The translations under genes and the position numbers were made by a program. Positions 1 through 7,398 of a stretch of DNA of 17,018 nt are shown in pieces. Location: positions 1 through 17,018 of the forward strand of contig SSGY01000205.1 in NCBI GenBank assembly GCA_008017145.1, in the 5' to 3' direction. Position 1 is the stretch's first letter. Each line of letters begins with the position of its first letter. This DNA comes from Neisseriales bacterium. GTDB lineage: Bacteria > Pseudomonadota > Gammaproteobacteria > Burkholderiales > UBA11063. Below the pieces are notes generated by a model, which did no database searches, was not told the origin of the DNA, and worked only from the letters and a program-made list of their open reading frames with translations.

Positions 1-2
1 AA

Positions 3-38
3 ATTAGCAAACCAACGATGGTTGCTAAAGCTAGCTAA
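3..38 (+). CDS. Possible C-terminal tail of an upstream plus-strand gene (partial)
   Basis: The frame starting at base 3 reads ISKPTMVAKAS and ends in two consecutive TAA codons (36-41). A terminator hairpin follows 17 bp later. The tandem stops and the terminator suggest the end of a gene entering from the left, but eleven residues are too few to identify a family. Another frame is open to a TGA at 94-96, but it would run through the hairpin, so it is less likely. Confidence 0.25.
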   Translation: MSKPTMVAKAS

Positions 39-57
39 TAATTTACTTTTGCTCTCT

Positions 58-95
58 CAATACAAAACTCCAGGTAGTCTGGGGTTTTTGTATTG
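58..95. terminator. Bidirectional intrinsic terminator
   Basis: The arms 58-73 and 79-95 pair over about 16 bp with one bulge and one G-T pair around the loop GTAGT (74-78). The inner core is CTCCAG/CTGGGG. Outside it an A-run on one side pairs with a T-run on the other, so each strand shows a GC-rich stem followed by U's. It lies directly beyond the minus-strand stop codon at 97-99 and after the presumed plus-strand stop at 36-41, so it can serve both converging units. Confidence 0.7.
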
Positions 96-96
96 A

Positions 97-831
97 TTAA
101 CGTAGGATATGGCTAAATGAATTTAACTCTTTTTTCAACTCTTTCCAATTTGGTAAAATCTTATTCATCAAAGCATAAAAACGACTACTATGATTCTGTT
201 CAATAATATGACATAATTCGTGAACTACAACATAATCAATTAATTTTAGATCTAGTTTTATCAATGCCAAATTTAAGTTGACTTTATTAACCGCTACTGA
301 ATAACTCCCCCATCGCGTGCGCATTACTTTCAGACTCAGGCGGGGAAGCTTATACCCTAAAGTTTCAAAATAGCTAAATCGTTGCTGCAGTAACTCTGTA
401 CAAATTTTTATTCCCAAACGTTTGTATTCGGCTTGTAATACTGTAGATTTATATTCGGTATTAATTTCTTTGACATTCAACAAACAGACATCACCACTAA
501 ATATTGCTTTATTACGTGTTGCAGGAATAATTTGCAAGAGGTAACTTTGCCCTAGATAACTAACATTATCGCCATCTTGGAGTAATACATCCTGCTGATG
601 TTTTTGAGTCGATTGCTGGGTTACCAGCTGTTGTTTCTGAAGAATATTACTATAAAATTTATCAATTACGGCATTTATATGCTCATCATCAGCATGTAAT
701 GGCGCAGAAACTAGTAATGATTTATCATAATTAATTCGGACATAAGTATGACGAATTTTTTTATATCGGATATGAACAATAAACTCACGATAACTTCGTG
801 AATTAGCGCTGGCTACACCAGATGCACTCAT
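97..831 (-). CDS. YgjP/DUF45-family zinc metallopeptidase (M48-like)
   Basis: A 244-residue protein with the gluzincin signature HELCH at residues 204-208 and a further His at 214 (HELCHIIEQNH), the usual zinc-binding pattern of the YgjP/DUF45 (WLM-like) family. The conserved segment RTRWGS lies upstream at about residue 170, and the N-terminal half has the family's 'R..KIR...VRI' strand region. No signal peptide is visible, so it is probably cytosolic; the substrate is unknown. The ATG overlaps the TGA of the upstream DciA-like gene in an ATGA arrangement, which implies translational coupling. The first 12 residues are poorly conserved in character, but no better start with a ribosome binding site was seen. 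The family call is strong, the biological role is not known. Confidence 0.85.
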   Translation of the reverse strand: MSASGVASANSRSYREFIVHIRYKKIRHTYVRINYDKSLLVSAPLHADDEHINAVIDKFYSNILQKQQLVTQQSTQKHQQDVLLQDGDNVSYLGQSYLLQIIPATRNKAIFSGDVCLLNVKEINTEYKSTVLQAEYKRLGIKICTELLQQRFSYFETLGYKLPRLSLKVMRTRWGSYSVAVNKVNLNLALIKLDLKLIDYVVVHELCHIIEQNHSSRFYALMNKILPNWKELKKELNSFSHILR

Positions 832-1304
832 AGCTTAATTTCCCACTCAGACGCGTCTTCACTTTCATCCTCTACTCGAGAGATAGGCTTAATTAATTCT
901 GGACGCCCTAACGCAATGGCAAATTTCTGCAATGCTTCCTGTTGTTCAGAACTCAAAACGCGTTTAACTTTTTTGGGCTGGTGCCGTTCAGGACGAACTT
1001 TAACTAAAACTTTGCTAAACAAAACTCCATTACTGTATAAGGTATCCTGTATACTGCTAATCATGTTATTAACTAAATAAAACCCGCTATTGTTATTGAC
1101 AAATAATACAAGTAAATCACTGGGATAGTCAATCGCACCACAATGGCAAACATTTCGTAGTCTAGGATGATTAGCATAAATAATTTCACTAATTCTCACT
1201 AGCTCTTGCAGCAAACGCCCCAAATCATCTTGTTCAGAAATCTGCTTTAATCGTTCAGCAAATTCAATAAAGTGCCCTGATTTTTTCTTTTTAAATGAAC
1301 GCAT
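828..1304 (-). CDS. dciA: DciA-like (DUF721) replicative helicase loader
   Basis: A 158-residue protein whose middle (about residues 60-105, LLVLFVNNNSGFYLVNNM onward) fits the DUF721 fold pattern: a short hydrophobic strand, a helix where 'wa..L' normally sits, then a strand KVLVKVRP. DciA is the ancestral bacterial protein that interacts with the replicative helicase DnaB and helps load it. The C-terminus is acidic (EDESEDASEWE) and the N-terminus lysine-rich. The start is ATG at 1304; the nearest SD-like AAGG is about 15 bases upstream, so initiation may be weak. It is the first gene of a two-gene minus-strand unit. Sequence conservation in this family is low, so the assignment rests on pattern and length and is moderate. 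Confidence 0.55.
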   Translation of the reverse strand: MRSFKKKKSGHFIEFAERLKQISEQDDLGRLLQELVRISEIIYANHPRLRNVCHCGAIDYPSDLLVLFVNNNSGFYLVNNMISSIQDTLYSNGVLFSKVLVKVRPERHQPKKVKRVLSSEQQEALQKFAIALGRPELIKPISRVEDESEDASEWEIKL

Positions 1305-1415
1305 AATGATAAATAATAACCTTACTTTTTATGATACAATATTGCTACAAATTTTTGATTGAACATTTTAACATATAAAATCAAATATTATTTAACTAAT
1401 TTATCGGAGAAATTT
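1305..1415. promoter_or_regulatory. Divergent promoter region
   Basis: This very AT-rich gap separates the divergent DciA-like gene (minus) and the NifU-like gene (plus), so it must carry promoters for both. A TATAAA at 1374-1379 could be a plus-strand -10, but no convincing -35 lies at the right distance. No good minus-strand pair was found. The plus-strand SD GGAGA is at 1406-1410. Confidence 0.3.
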
Positions 1416-2108
1416 ATGGAATACTCACATGAAGTAGAACATATGACGTGCATCGCCAAAGGTGCTAACCATGGTCCGGCACCAATTCCTCAAGAGGGAA
1501 AATGGACACAATCACGTGAAATTAAAGATATTTCTGGTTTGACTCATGGTGTGGGTTGGTGTGCTCCACAGCAAGGTGCCACTAAACTCACTTTAAATAT
1601 CAAAGATGGAATTATTCAAGAAGCACTAATTGAAACTATCGGTTGTTCAGGGATGACTCATTCGGCGGCAATGGCTGCGGAAATTTTACCCGGAAAAACA
1701 ATTCTTGAAGCATTAAATACTGACTTGGTGTGTGATGCAATTAACACAGCGATGCGAGAATTGTTTTTACAAATTGCTTATGGTCGTTCACAAACTGCAT
1801 TCTCGGAAGGTGGTTTACCAATTGGTGCTGGGCTAGAAGATCTTGGTAAAGGATTACGCAGCCAAATCGGTACAATGTACGGTACACTTGCCAAAGGTCC
1901 ACGCTATATGGAATTAGCTGAAGGTTATGTAACTCGGGTTGCACTGGATGATGGTAGCGAAATTATTGGTTATGAGTTTGTTCATCTAGGCAAAATGATG
2001 GAATCAATCAGAAAAGGTATTGATGCCAATGAAGCATTGAAAAAAGCTACTGGCAGCTATGGTCGTTTCGCAGAAGCTACGCGCTACGTTGATCCTCGTG
2101 CAGAATAA
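1416..2108 (+). CDS. NifU-like iron-sulfur cluster scaffold-like protein (partner of GGGtGRT)
   Basis: A 230-residue protein of the uncharacterised family usually annotated as Fe-S cluster assembly scaffold-like. Typical blocks are EVEHMTCIAKGANHGPAPIP, GVGWCAPQQG and TIGCSGMTHSAAMAAEILPG. The last resembles the GC-containing loop of NifU/IscU. Cysteines stand at 12, 49, 77 and 106, so three or four could hold a cluster. ATG 1416 is chosen because SD GGAGA (1406-1410) precedes it and homologues start with a similar MEYS-type sequence. An in-frame TTG at 1359 would add 19 residues without an SD and is rejected. The stop lies 20 bp before the GGGtGRT gene, and the two are clearly one unit. The biochemical role is not established. 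Confidence 0.9.
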   Translation: MEYSHEVEHMTCIAKGANHGPAPIPQEGKWTQSREIKDISGLTHGVGWCAPQQGATKLTLNIKDGIIQEALIETIGCSGMTHSAAMAAEILPGKTILEALNTDLVCDAINTAMRELFLQIAYGRSQTAFSEGGLPIGAGLEDLGKGLRSQIGTMYGTLAKGPRYMELAEGYVTRVALDDGSEIIGYEFVHLGKMMESIRKGIDANEALKKATGSYGRFAEATRYVDPRAE

Positions 2109-2128
2109 TTTAAGGAAAGAGAAATAAG

Positions 2129-3124
2129 ATGCAACTATTTGAAAGTTATGATCGTCGAATCGACAAAATTAATTCTGTGTTAGCGCAATATAATATCGCA
2201 TCCTTAGATGCTGCACGCAAATTGTGTACTGACAAAGGATTTGACCCTTATGAAATCGCTGAAAAAACCCAGCCGATCTGTTTTGAAAATGCCAAATGGG
2301 CATATGTACTAGGTGCTGCAATTGCCCTTACTAAAGGCGCAACCAGCGCAGTTGAAGCTGCCAAAGTAATTGGTGAAGGTTTACAGGCATTTTGTATCGC
2401 GGGTTCAGTTGCCGAAGATCGCAAAGTTGGTCTCGGACATGGTAATTTAGCTTCAATGTTACTTAGCGAAGAGACACAGTGTTTTGCCTTCTTGGCTGGA
2501 CATGAGTCATTTGCTGCAGCCGAGGGCGCAATTGGAATTGCTCGTTCTGCAAATAAAGTTAGAACACAACCTTTACGCGTGATTTTGAATGGTTTAGGCA
2601 AAGATGCCGCACAAATTATTTCACGGATAAATGGGTTTACTTATGTACAAACTCAGTTTGATTACTATAGTGGTGATTTAAATATTGTGCAAGAAAAAGC
2701 TTACTCTAAAACTGAGCGTGCCAATGTACGTTGCTTTGGTGCAGATGATGTGCGTGAAGGCGTGGCAATCATGCATAACGAAGGCGTTGATGCTTCTATC
2801 ACGGGTAATTCAACTAACCCAACTCGTTTTCAACATCCGGTTGCTGGAACCTACAAAAAAGAACGTCAGTTATTAAACAAAAAATACTTCTCAGTTGCTT
2901 CAGGTGGTGGTACTGGACGTACGCTTCATCCAGATAATATGGGTGCAGGTCCAGCGTCTTATGGAATGACAGATACGATGGGGCGGATGCATGCTGATGC
3001 ACAGTTTGCGGGCTCATCTTCAGTACCTGCTCACGTAGAAATGATGGGTTTCATTGGTATGGGTAACAATCCAATGGTTGGTGCAACTGTGGCGGTAGCC
3101 GTGGCAATTCAAGAAGCACATTAA
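2129..3124 (+). CDS. GGGtGRT protein (conserved, function unknown)
   Basis: A 331-residue full-length member of the GGGtGRT family, named after the motif seen here at residues 259-265 (GGGTGRT, followed by LHPDNMGAG). Other near-invariant blocks are PICFENAKWAYVLGAA, DRKVGLGHGNLASMLL, LAGHESFAAAEGAIGIA, ISRINGFTYVQTQFDYY and ITGNSTNPTRFQHPVAGTYK. There is no signal peptide or membrane segment, so it is cytosolic. The glycine-rich loops suggest phosphate or nucleotide binding, which is inference only. ATG 2129 is preceded by AAGGA at 2112-2116. It follows the NifU-like gene and ends before a terminator, so the two form a compact bicistron. In other genomes the pair is also adjacent (from memory), and no reaction has been assigned that I know of. 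Confidence 0.93.
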   Translation: MQLFESYDRRIDKINSVLAQYNIASLDAARKLCTDKGFDPYEIAEKTQPICFENAKWAYVLGAAIALTKGATSAVEAAKVIGEGLQAFCIAGSVAEDRKVGLGHGNLASMLLSEETQCFAFLAGHESFAAAEGAIGIARSANKVRTQPLRVILNGLGKDAAQIISRINGFTYVQTQFDYYSGDLNIVQEKAYSKTERANVRCFGADDVREGVAIMHNEGVDASITGNSTNPTRFQHPVAGTYKKERQLLNKKYFSVASGGGTGRTLHPDNMGAGPASYGMTDTMGRMHADAQFAGSSSVPAHVEMMGFIGMGNNPMVGATVAVAVAIQEAH

Positions 3125-3145
3125 AGTGTTGGCTAATTAACAAAT

Positions 3146-3175
3146 AAGGTAGAGGATAAACTTCTCTGCCTTTTT
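3146..3175 (+). terminator. Intrinsic terminator of the NifU-like/GGGtGRT unit
   Basis: AAGGTAGAG (3146-3154) pairs with CTCTGCCTT (3164-3172) over 9 bp with one G-T pair, with a 9-base loop, followed by a T-run to 3175. It lies 21 bp after the stop of the GGGtGRT gene and separates this unit from the downstream reductase gene. Confidence 0.75.
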
Positions 3176-3257
3176 GACAGTTTGATATTTAAAACACATC
3201 CTAATCTTCTTTATCTTAATATCATAGGCATCTAAACATAACCCAGCAAAATTAAAT

Positions 3258-3287
3258 TTGACATATTATATTAGAATAATCTAAAAT
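3258..3287 (+). promoter_or_regulatory. Sigma-70-type promoter of the CoA-disulfide reductase/rhodanese gene
   Basis: A consensus -35 TTGACA (3258-3263) and -10 TAAAAT (3282-3287) are separated by 18 bp. Transcription would start near 3294, giving a leader of about 33 bases that carries the SD GGTGGAG (3312-3318). It is the best-matching promoter in the window. Confidence 0.65.
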
Positions 3288-3288
3288 A
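3267..3288 (+). promoter_or_regulatory. Candidate operator: inverted repeat between -35 and -10
   Basis: TATATTAGA (3267-3275) and TCTAAAATA (3280-3288) form an inverted repeat with 8 of 9 positions matching around a 4-base centre. It fills the promoter spacer and overlaps the -10, where a bound repressor would block RNA polymerase. ArsR-type persulfide sensors (BigR/SqrR class) regulate comparable genes through AT-rich palindromes, but identifying the regulator here is inference; no regulator gene is in the window. Confidence 0.4.
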
Positions 3289-3326
3289 CCGTTATTAATA
3301 ACTAAATATTGGGTGGAGAAATCAGA

Positions 3327-5027
3327 ATGTCTAAAAAAATCTTAATTATTGGTGGAGTTGCTGGTGGTGCATCAGCTGCAGCACGCTTACGCCGTCACAG
3401 TGAACAAGATCAAATAATTATGTTTGAAAAAGGTCCGCACGTATCATTTTCTAATTGCAGCCTGCCCTATTACCTTAGCGGAACTGTAGCCAATGCTGAA
3501 TCATTAGTTATGATGAGCCCACAAAAATTCCTAAAACAATTTAATATTGATGCTCGAGTAAACCAAGAAGTAGTTGCAATCAATCGTGGGGGTAAAACCG
3601 TAAGTATTCTTGATCATCAAAGTGGTAAACAATACGAAGAATCATATGACAAATTAATACTTTCACCTGGTGCAAAGCCAATTGTTCCCAATATCCAGGG
3701 CAAAGAGCAAGTCAATTTATTTACAGTGCGCAATGTAGTAGATATTACTCATCTCAAACAATCAATTAGTAATAGTAACCCGCAAAACATCGCGGTAATC
3801 GGTGGTGGATTTATTGGCGTTGAAGTTGCCGAAAATTTGCGTGAAGCGGGTTATAATGTAAGTCTGATAGAAGCGATGCCCCAAATCATGCGCACCTTTG
3901 ATTATGATATGGTGCAAATTTTGCATAAAGAGCTACATGATCACGGTGTAGAATTAATCGTTGGTGATAAAGTAGAATCTTTTGCTACTAACCAAATCTT
4001 ACTTGGTTCTGGGCGGGTTGTAAACGCAGAAATTATCGTAATGGCAATTGGTGTTGCACCAGAAACCAACCTAGCTACCGCTGCACAACTTGATTTAGGT
4101 AAAACTGGAGCAATTGCAGTTGATGATAATTGCCTAACCAATGATCCAGATATTTATGCACTTGGCGATGCGATTGAAGTTTATGGTGCATTGATACAAG
4201 ATAAATTTAAGCTAGCATTGGCAGGACCAGCTCAAAAACAAGCTCGTGATACAGCTGATCATATCAATGGAATTAACAACAAGCCTCGTAGCTACATTGG
4301 CTCATCATGCATCAAAGTGTTTGACTTAAATGCAGCATCAACAGGTTTAACCGAGGGTTTGATTGAGTTTGCTAAGCTGCCGATTGAGTATGGAACAGTA
4401 TATATCACACCGAATGATAAAGTAAGTTTAATGCCAACCAATCACACCATGCATTTCAAACTTATTTACGATAAAAACAATGGGCGTGTCTTAGGTGCCC
4501 AAGCAATTGGCAAAGGCAATGTCGACAAACGAATTGATGTAATTGCCACCGCCATCAAGTTTAATGCCACAATCACTGATCTCTGTGATTTAGAGTTATG
4601 TTACGCTCCACCCTTTGGAACTGCTAAAGATGTAGTTAATATGGCGGGTTATGTTGCAAGTAATCTAAATACGGGTAAATTTAAACAAATTACTGCAAAT
4701 AAAGTTAGAGAATTAGTTAAAACCAATGCATATGTCTTAGATGTTCGTGAAGAAGCCGAGCTAGCACGAGGTATAATCAAAGGAGCTACAAATATCCCGT
4801 TAAGTCAACTTCGCGAGCGTTTGGCTGAAATCCCCAAAGATCGGGCAATATATGTTCACTGCCGTAGTGGACAGCGCAGCTATAATGCAACGTTAGTGCT
4901 GCAACAACATGATTTTAATGAAGTCTATAATGTTGCGGGAGGATTTTTAGCTTTGTCATATTATGAATATTATAATGACATAACAACTGGCAGAGAGTCA
5001 ATTTTAACGGCGTATAACTTTAACTAA
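3327..5027 (+). CDS. CoA-disulfide/persulfide reductase with C-terminal rhodanese domain
   Basis: A 566-residue flavoprotein fusion. Residues 1-50 hold the FAD-binding loop (IGGVAGGASAAARLRR) and the CoA-disulfide reductase signature SFSNCSLPYY with redox Cys44. The NAD(P)H-binding loop VIGGGFIGVEVAENL is near 155-171. The dimerisation domain (about 330-450) contains ELCYAPPFGTAKD. From about 465 a rhodanese domain has the active-site loop HCRSGQRS with Cys512. Such CoADR-Rhd proteins reduce CoA or glutathione persulfides, polysulfides or CoA disulfide with NAD(P)H; which substrate applies here cannot be read from sequence. ATG 3327 follows SD GGTGGAG; an in-frame TTG at 3309 lacks one. Its last 24 bp overlap the end of the convergent transporter gene. 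It is transcribed from its own promoter. Confidence 0.9.
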   Translation: MSKKILIIGGVAGGASAAARLRRHSEQDQIIMFEKGPHVSFSNCSLPYYLSGTVANAESLVMMSPQKFLKQFNIDARVNQEVVAINRGGKTVSILDHQSGKQYEESYDKLILSPGAKPIVPNIQGKEQVNLFTVRNVVDITHLKQSISNSNPQNIAVIGGGFIGVEVAENLREAGYNVSLIEAMPQIMRTFDYDMVQILHKELHDHGVELIVGDKVESFATNQILLGSGRVVNAEIIVMAIGVAPETNLATAAQLDLGKTGAIAVDDNCLTNDPDIYALGDAIEVYGALIQDKFKLALAGPAQKQARDTADHINGINNKPRSYIGSSCIKVFDLNAASTGLTEGLIEFAKLPIEYGTVYITPNDKVSLMPTNHTMHFKLIYDKNNGRVLGAQAIGKGNVDKRIDVIATAIKFNATITDLCDLELCYAPPFGTAKDVVNMAGYVASNLNTGKFKQITANKVRELVKTNAYVLDVREEAELARGIIKGATNIPLSQLRERLAEIPKDRAIYVHCRSGQRSYNATLVLQQHDFNEVYNVAGGFLALSYYEYYNDITTGRESILTAYNFN

Positions 5028-5864
5028 ATTAGGGACAAGCAACGCCAGCGTCATTAGTACACATACAATTACATTTATCATAATTACCTGCCGGTTATAG
5101 ATGGCATAAAACCCATAGGTAACTGGTGGAACGAGGCTGATAAAAACTGAAGTTAGCTCGCTTCCCAACTTCTTGATGGCTTGCTGATTATAGTAAATTG
5201 GAATAATTAACGAGCCAAAGCTAATAATAATCAAGGCTAATAAATTGTGTCTTAATATGTTGTATAAGTCATGTTTGGGAACAAAGATACTCGCGCCAAT
5301 AAATAACAGCCAAAATCGAGTAGCTAAAACTTGTAGTGAACTGAGATGTGCTAATGATGCTAATTTAGACGAATTAGCTATATAGACATAAAATGCTAGT
5401 CCGGCAACCGAACCAAGAATAATTCCACCAGCAACATTATGTCCTGTTTTTACTTGATATGCAAACAATAATATGCCTAATCCCAGCACCAACAAAAACA
5501 AACTGAGTAAGACTGCGTTATTTCGCGTGACTATGTACATTTTGCCAAAGCCAAATAATGCCAACGCACTAAATAATGCTGCCATAGCAATAAACGGATC
5601 AGCAACATGGCTGGCAAAAACCATACATACCCAATCTACAGCCAGTGCAGTACTCATCATGAAATAGGTCGTTTTATTATGCCAACACGCCAGATAGGTA
5701 GTACTTAGATTACGAATATTTAGCCCATTGAATACCAAAAGCGCAATCGCACTCATTGCAAACAAAGCGATCACAGGATTTAGCCCAGCTATCAGATGAT
5801 CAAGGAAGACAAAAGCAATAGAAGTTAATAGTACATAAATCCCAGCATCCAAGTATCCACTCAT
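5004..5864 (-). CDS. DMT-superfamily (EamA-like) membrane transporter
   Basis: A 286-residue integral membrane protein with about ten hydrophobic segments, for example AGIYVLLTSIAFVFLDHLIAG near the N-terminus and VIMINVIVCVLMTLALLVP near the end. It has a short loop between two halves, the usual shape of 10-TM drug/metabolite transporters. The substrate is unknown; its position behind a purine deaminase makes a nucleobase or nucleoside thinkable, but this is inference. ATG 5864 is chosen because AGG stands 10 bases upstream. The frame is open further to a TTG at 5909, overlapping the deaminase gene by 8 bp, but that TTG has no SD and its residues resemble the missing tail of the deaminase. 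The 3' end overlaps the convergent reductase gene by 24 bp. Confidence 0.7.
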   Translation of the reverse strand: MSGYLDAGIYVLLTSIAFVFLDHLIAGLNPVIALFAMSAIALLVFNGLNIRNLSTTYLACWHNKTTYFMMSTALAVDWVCMVFASHVADPFIAMAALFSALALFGFGKMYIVTRNNAVLLSLFLLVLGLGILLFAYQVKTGHNVAGGIILGSVAGLAFYVYIANSSKLASLAHLSSLQVLATRFWLLFIGASIFVPKHDLYNILRHNLLALIIISFGSLIIPIYYNQQAIKKLGSELTSVFISLVPPVTYGFYAIYNRQVIMINVIVCVLMTLALLVPNLVKVIRR

Positions 5865-5901
5865 TGAGAATTTACCTAACAAGAAATTTTTACGTACGTT
5901 C

Positions 5902-6852
5902 TCAAACAAATTTGGCGGTCAAACTATTCTCGATTAATTTATTTATCTCTACAGCAGTTAAATTTAGTGCTGCGGCTAATTCTATATAGTTTTGGTTTAT
6001 ATAGCCGCCAAAATAAGCTGGATCATCAGAGTTAATTGTTACACACACATCATGGTTTAATAATTCAATTGCTTGATGTTTACTCAAATCAGGCACAACC
6101 TGCAGGCAACGATTGGAGAGCGGACACATAGTTAGTGTAATTTTATCTGTGGCAATTCTTTTGATTAATGCTTGGTCCGATAATATTGCATTTCCATGGT
6201 CAATCCGATCTACGCCTAAAATATCCAAAGCATCCCAAACATAGCTAACGGGACCTTCTTCTCCAGCATGTGCAAGTAGTTTAAGCTGCTCTTTACGTGC
6301 TAAATTAAACAAATTCTTAAATTTAGCTGGTGGATTACCCAACTCTGAAGAATCAAGACCAATTCCAATAATTTTATCACGATAATTCATCAAATCATCA
6401 AAAACAGATAAAGCATTATTTTCGCTTAAATGACGTAAAAAACAAGGAATTAAACTGCCATTAATACCGTAATCAGCTTTAGCTTGAACTATCGCACGCC
6501 AAAGACCGCTCATCATAATATCAAGTGAAACACCACGCTCCAGATGAGCTTGCGGATCAAAAAACATCTCGCTGTGCGTTACATTATCCTGATGCGCTCT
6601 TGTCAGGTATGCATAGGTTAAATCAAAATAATCATTTTCAGTTTGTAAAACTGACATTCCTAGATAATATAAATCGAGAAACTCTTGCAAATTCTTAAAT
6701 TGATACGCTTTAGCAAATTCAGCAAGTGATGAATATTTTATTTGGATATTATTTCTTTTGGCTAAATTCAGTATCATTTGTGGTTCAAGACTACCTTCTA
6801 AATGAATATGTAGTTCGGCTTTAGGATTATTGATACTATTTAAATGATTCAT
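5902..6852 (-). CDS. add: Adenine deaminase (adenosine deaminase family), C-terminus probably shortened
   Basis: A 316-residue amidohydrolase. Zinc and catalytic motifs are in order: LHIHLEG (His15, His17), HAGEE (His195, Glu198), IDHGN (His219) and NSDDPAYFGGY (Asp276, Asp277). The block MFFDPQAHLERG and the segment LDSSELGNPPAKF are more typical of the adenine deaminase (EC 3.5.4.2) branch than of true adenosine deaminases, so adenine to hypoxanthine is the likelier reaction in purine salvage. ATG 6852 follows AAGG with good spacing, 13 bp after the GNAT stop. The protein ends abruptly after ENSLTAKFV, while relatives continue for about 10-25 residues. Such a continuation is seen in the +1 frame (FENVRKNFLLGKF), so a frameshift is suspected; all catalytic residues remain. 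Confidence 0.87.
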   Translation of the reverse strand: MNHLNSINNPKAELHIHLEGSLEPQMILNLAKRNNIQIKYSSLAEFAKAYQFKNLQEFLDLYYLGMSVLQTENDYFDLTYAYLTRAHQDNVTHSEMFFDPQAHLERGVSLDIMMSGLWRAIVQAKADYGINGSLIPCFLRHLSENNALSVFDDLMNYRDKIIGIGLDSSELGNPPAKFKNLFNLARKEQLKLLAHAGEEGPVSYVWDALDILGVDRIDHGNAILSDQALIKRIATDKITLTMCPLSNRCLQVVPDLSKHQAIELLNHDVCVTINSDDPAYFGGYINQNYIELAAALNLTAVEINKLIENSLTAKFV

Positions 6853-6865
6853 AAAAAACCTTATA

Positions 6866-7381
6866 TTAGGATAACATTAATTCATAAGAAGGATGATAGA
6901 GTCCAGTTGGAGGATAAAATTCATCTACAACTCTAATAAAACCCAAGCTCAACAGCATTTTTTCTGAAGATAGATTATGTGGATTATGACCCGCAAATAA
7001 CTTGGCGATTTTACGCTGTTTAGCATATTCAATTACTGCTAACATTGCTTCTTTAGCAAACCCTTGATGCCAAAACTCAGGCAATAAATGCGCGCCAATT
7101 TCAAAACAGTTATTTGGAAGATCATGCGGACGCAAACCACAGCACCCCATAAAAGCACCATCTAAGCTGTATATCTGCCAATACTGAACCTTATAGAGTT
7201 GATTATTCTTGAGCTCGGTCGTCAAACGCTGCTCAATCTGTGTTTCAGTAAATCTGCCATTAGCAACAATATAACGACTAACATCAATATTGCCCCAAAG
7301 TTTAAATGCTAACTCAAGGTCACCATTATTCCAGATATCAAATTTAATACGCCTAGTTGCTAATGGGTGAGCCACAGACAT
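6866..7381 (-). CDS. GNAT-family N-acetyltransferase (RimJ/RimL-like)
   Basis: A 171-residue acetyl-CoA-dependent acetyltransferase. The N-terminus begins with TRRIKFDIWNNGDLELAF, the typical RimJ/RimL-group opening. The acetyl-CoA pyrophosphate loop is LLPEFWHQGFAKEAM (about residues 99-113), and the C-terminal motif is NPHNLSSEKMLLSLGF, where relatives have N..S..ll.k.GF. Members acetylate ribosomal protein termini, amino acids, polyamines or antibiotics; nothing here decides the substrate. The ATG is 17 bp after the stop of the DhaL-DegV gene with only a poor SD, which suggests co-transcription and perhaps coupled translation. It lies 13 bp before the deaminase gene. Confidence 0.88.
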   Translation of the reverse strand: MSVAHPLATRRIKFDIWNNGDLELAFKLWGNIDVSRYIVANGRFTETQIEQRLTTELKNNQLYKVQYWQIYSLDGAFMGCCGLRPHDLPNNCFEIGAHLLPEFWHQGFAKEAMLAVIEYAKQRKIAKLFAGHNPHNLSSEKMLLSLGFIRVVDEFYPPTGLYHPSYELMLS

Positions 7382-7398
7382 AATTAGCTCATATCTTT

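Noticed and set aside
6..26. AGCAAACCA/TGGTTGCT inverted repeat as a terminator or operator
   Set aside because: It lies inside the probable end of a coding region, has no U-tract, and the real terminator hairpin is at 58-95.
1359..1415. Upstream extension of the NifU-like gene from a TTG at 1359
   Set aside because: No ribosome binding site precedes the TTG, whereas ATG 1416 has GGAGA at good spacing and begins with the sequence expected for the family.
2248..2601. 117-codon minus-strand open frame inside the GGGtGRT gene
   Set aside because: It is fully antisense to a highly conserved gene, has no recognisable domain and no start signals.
5865..5909. TTG 5909 as start of the transporter
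   Set aside because: It has no SD, and the added residues look like the displaced tail of the deaminase; ATG 5864 with AGG upstream is preferred, although not proven.
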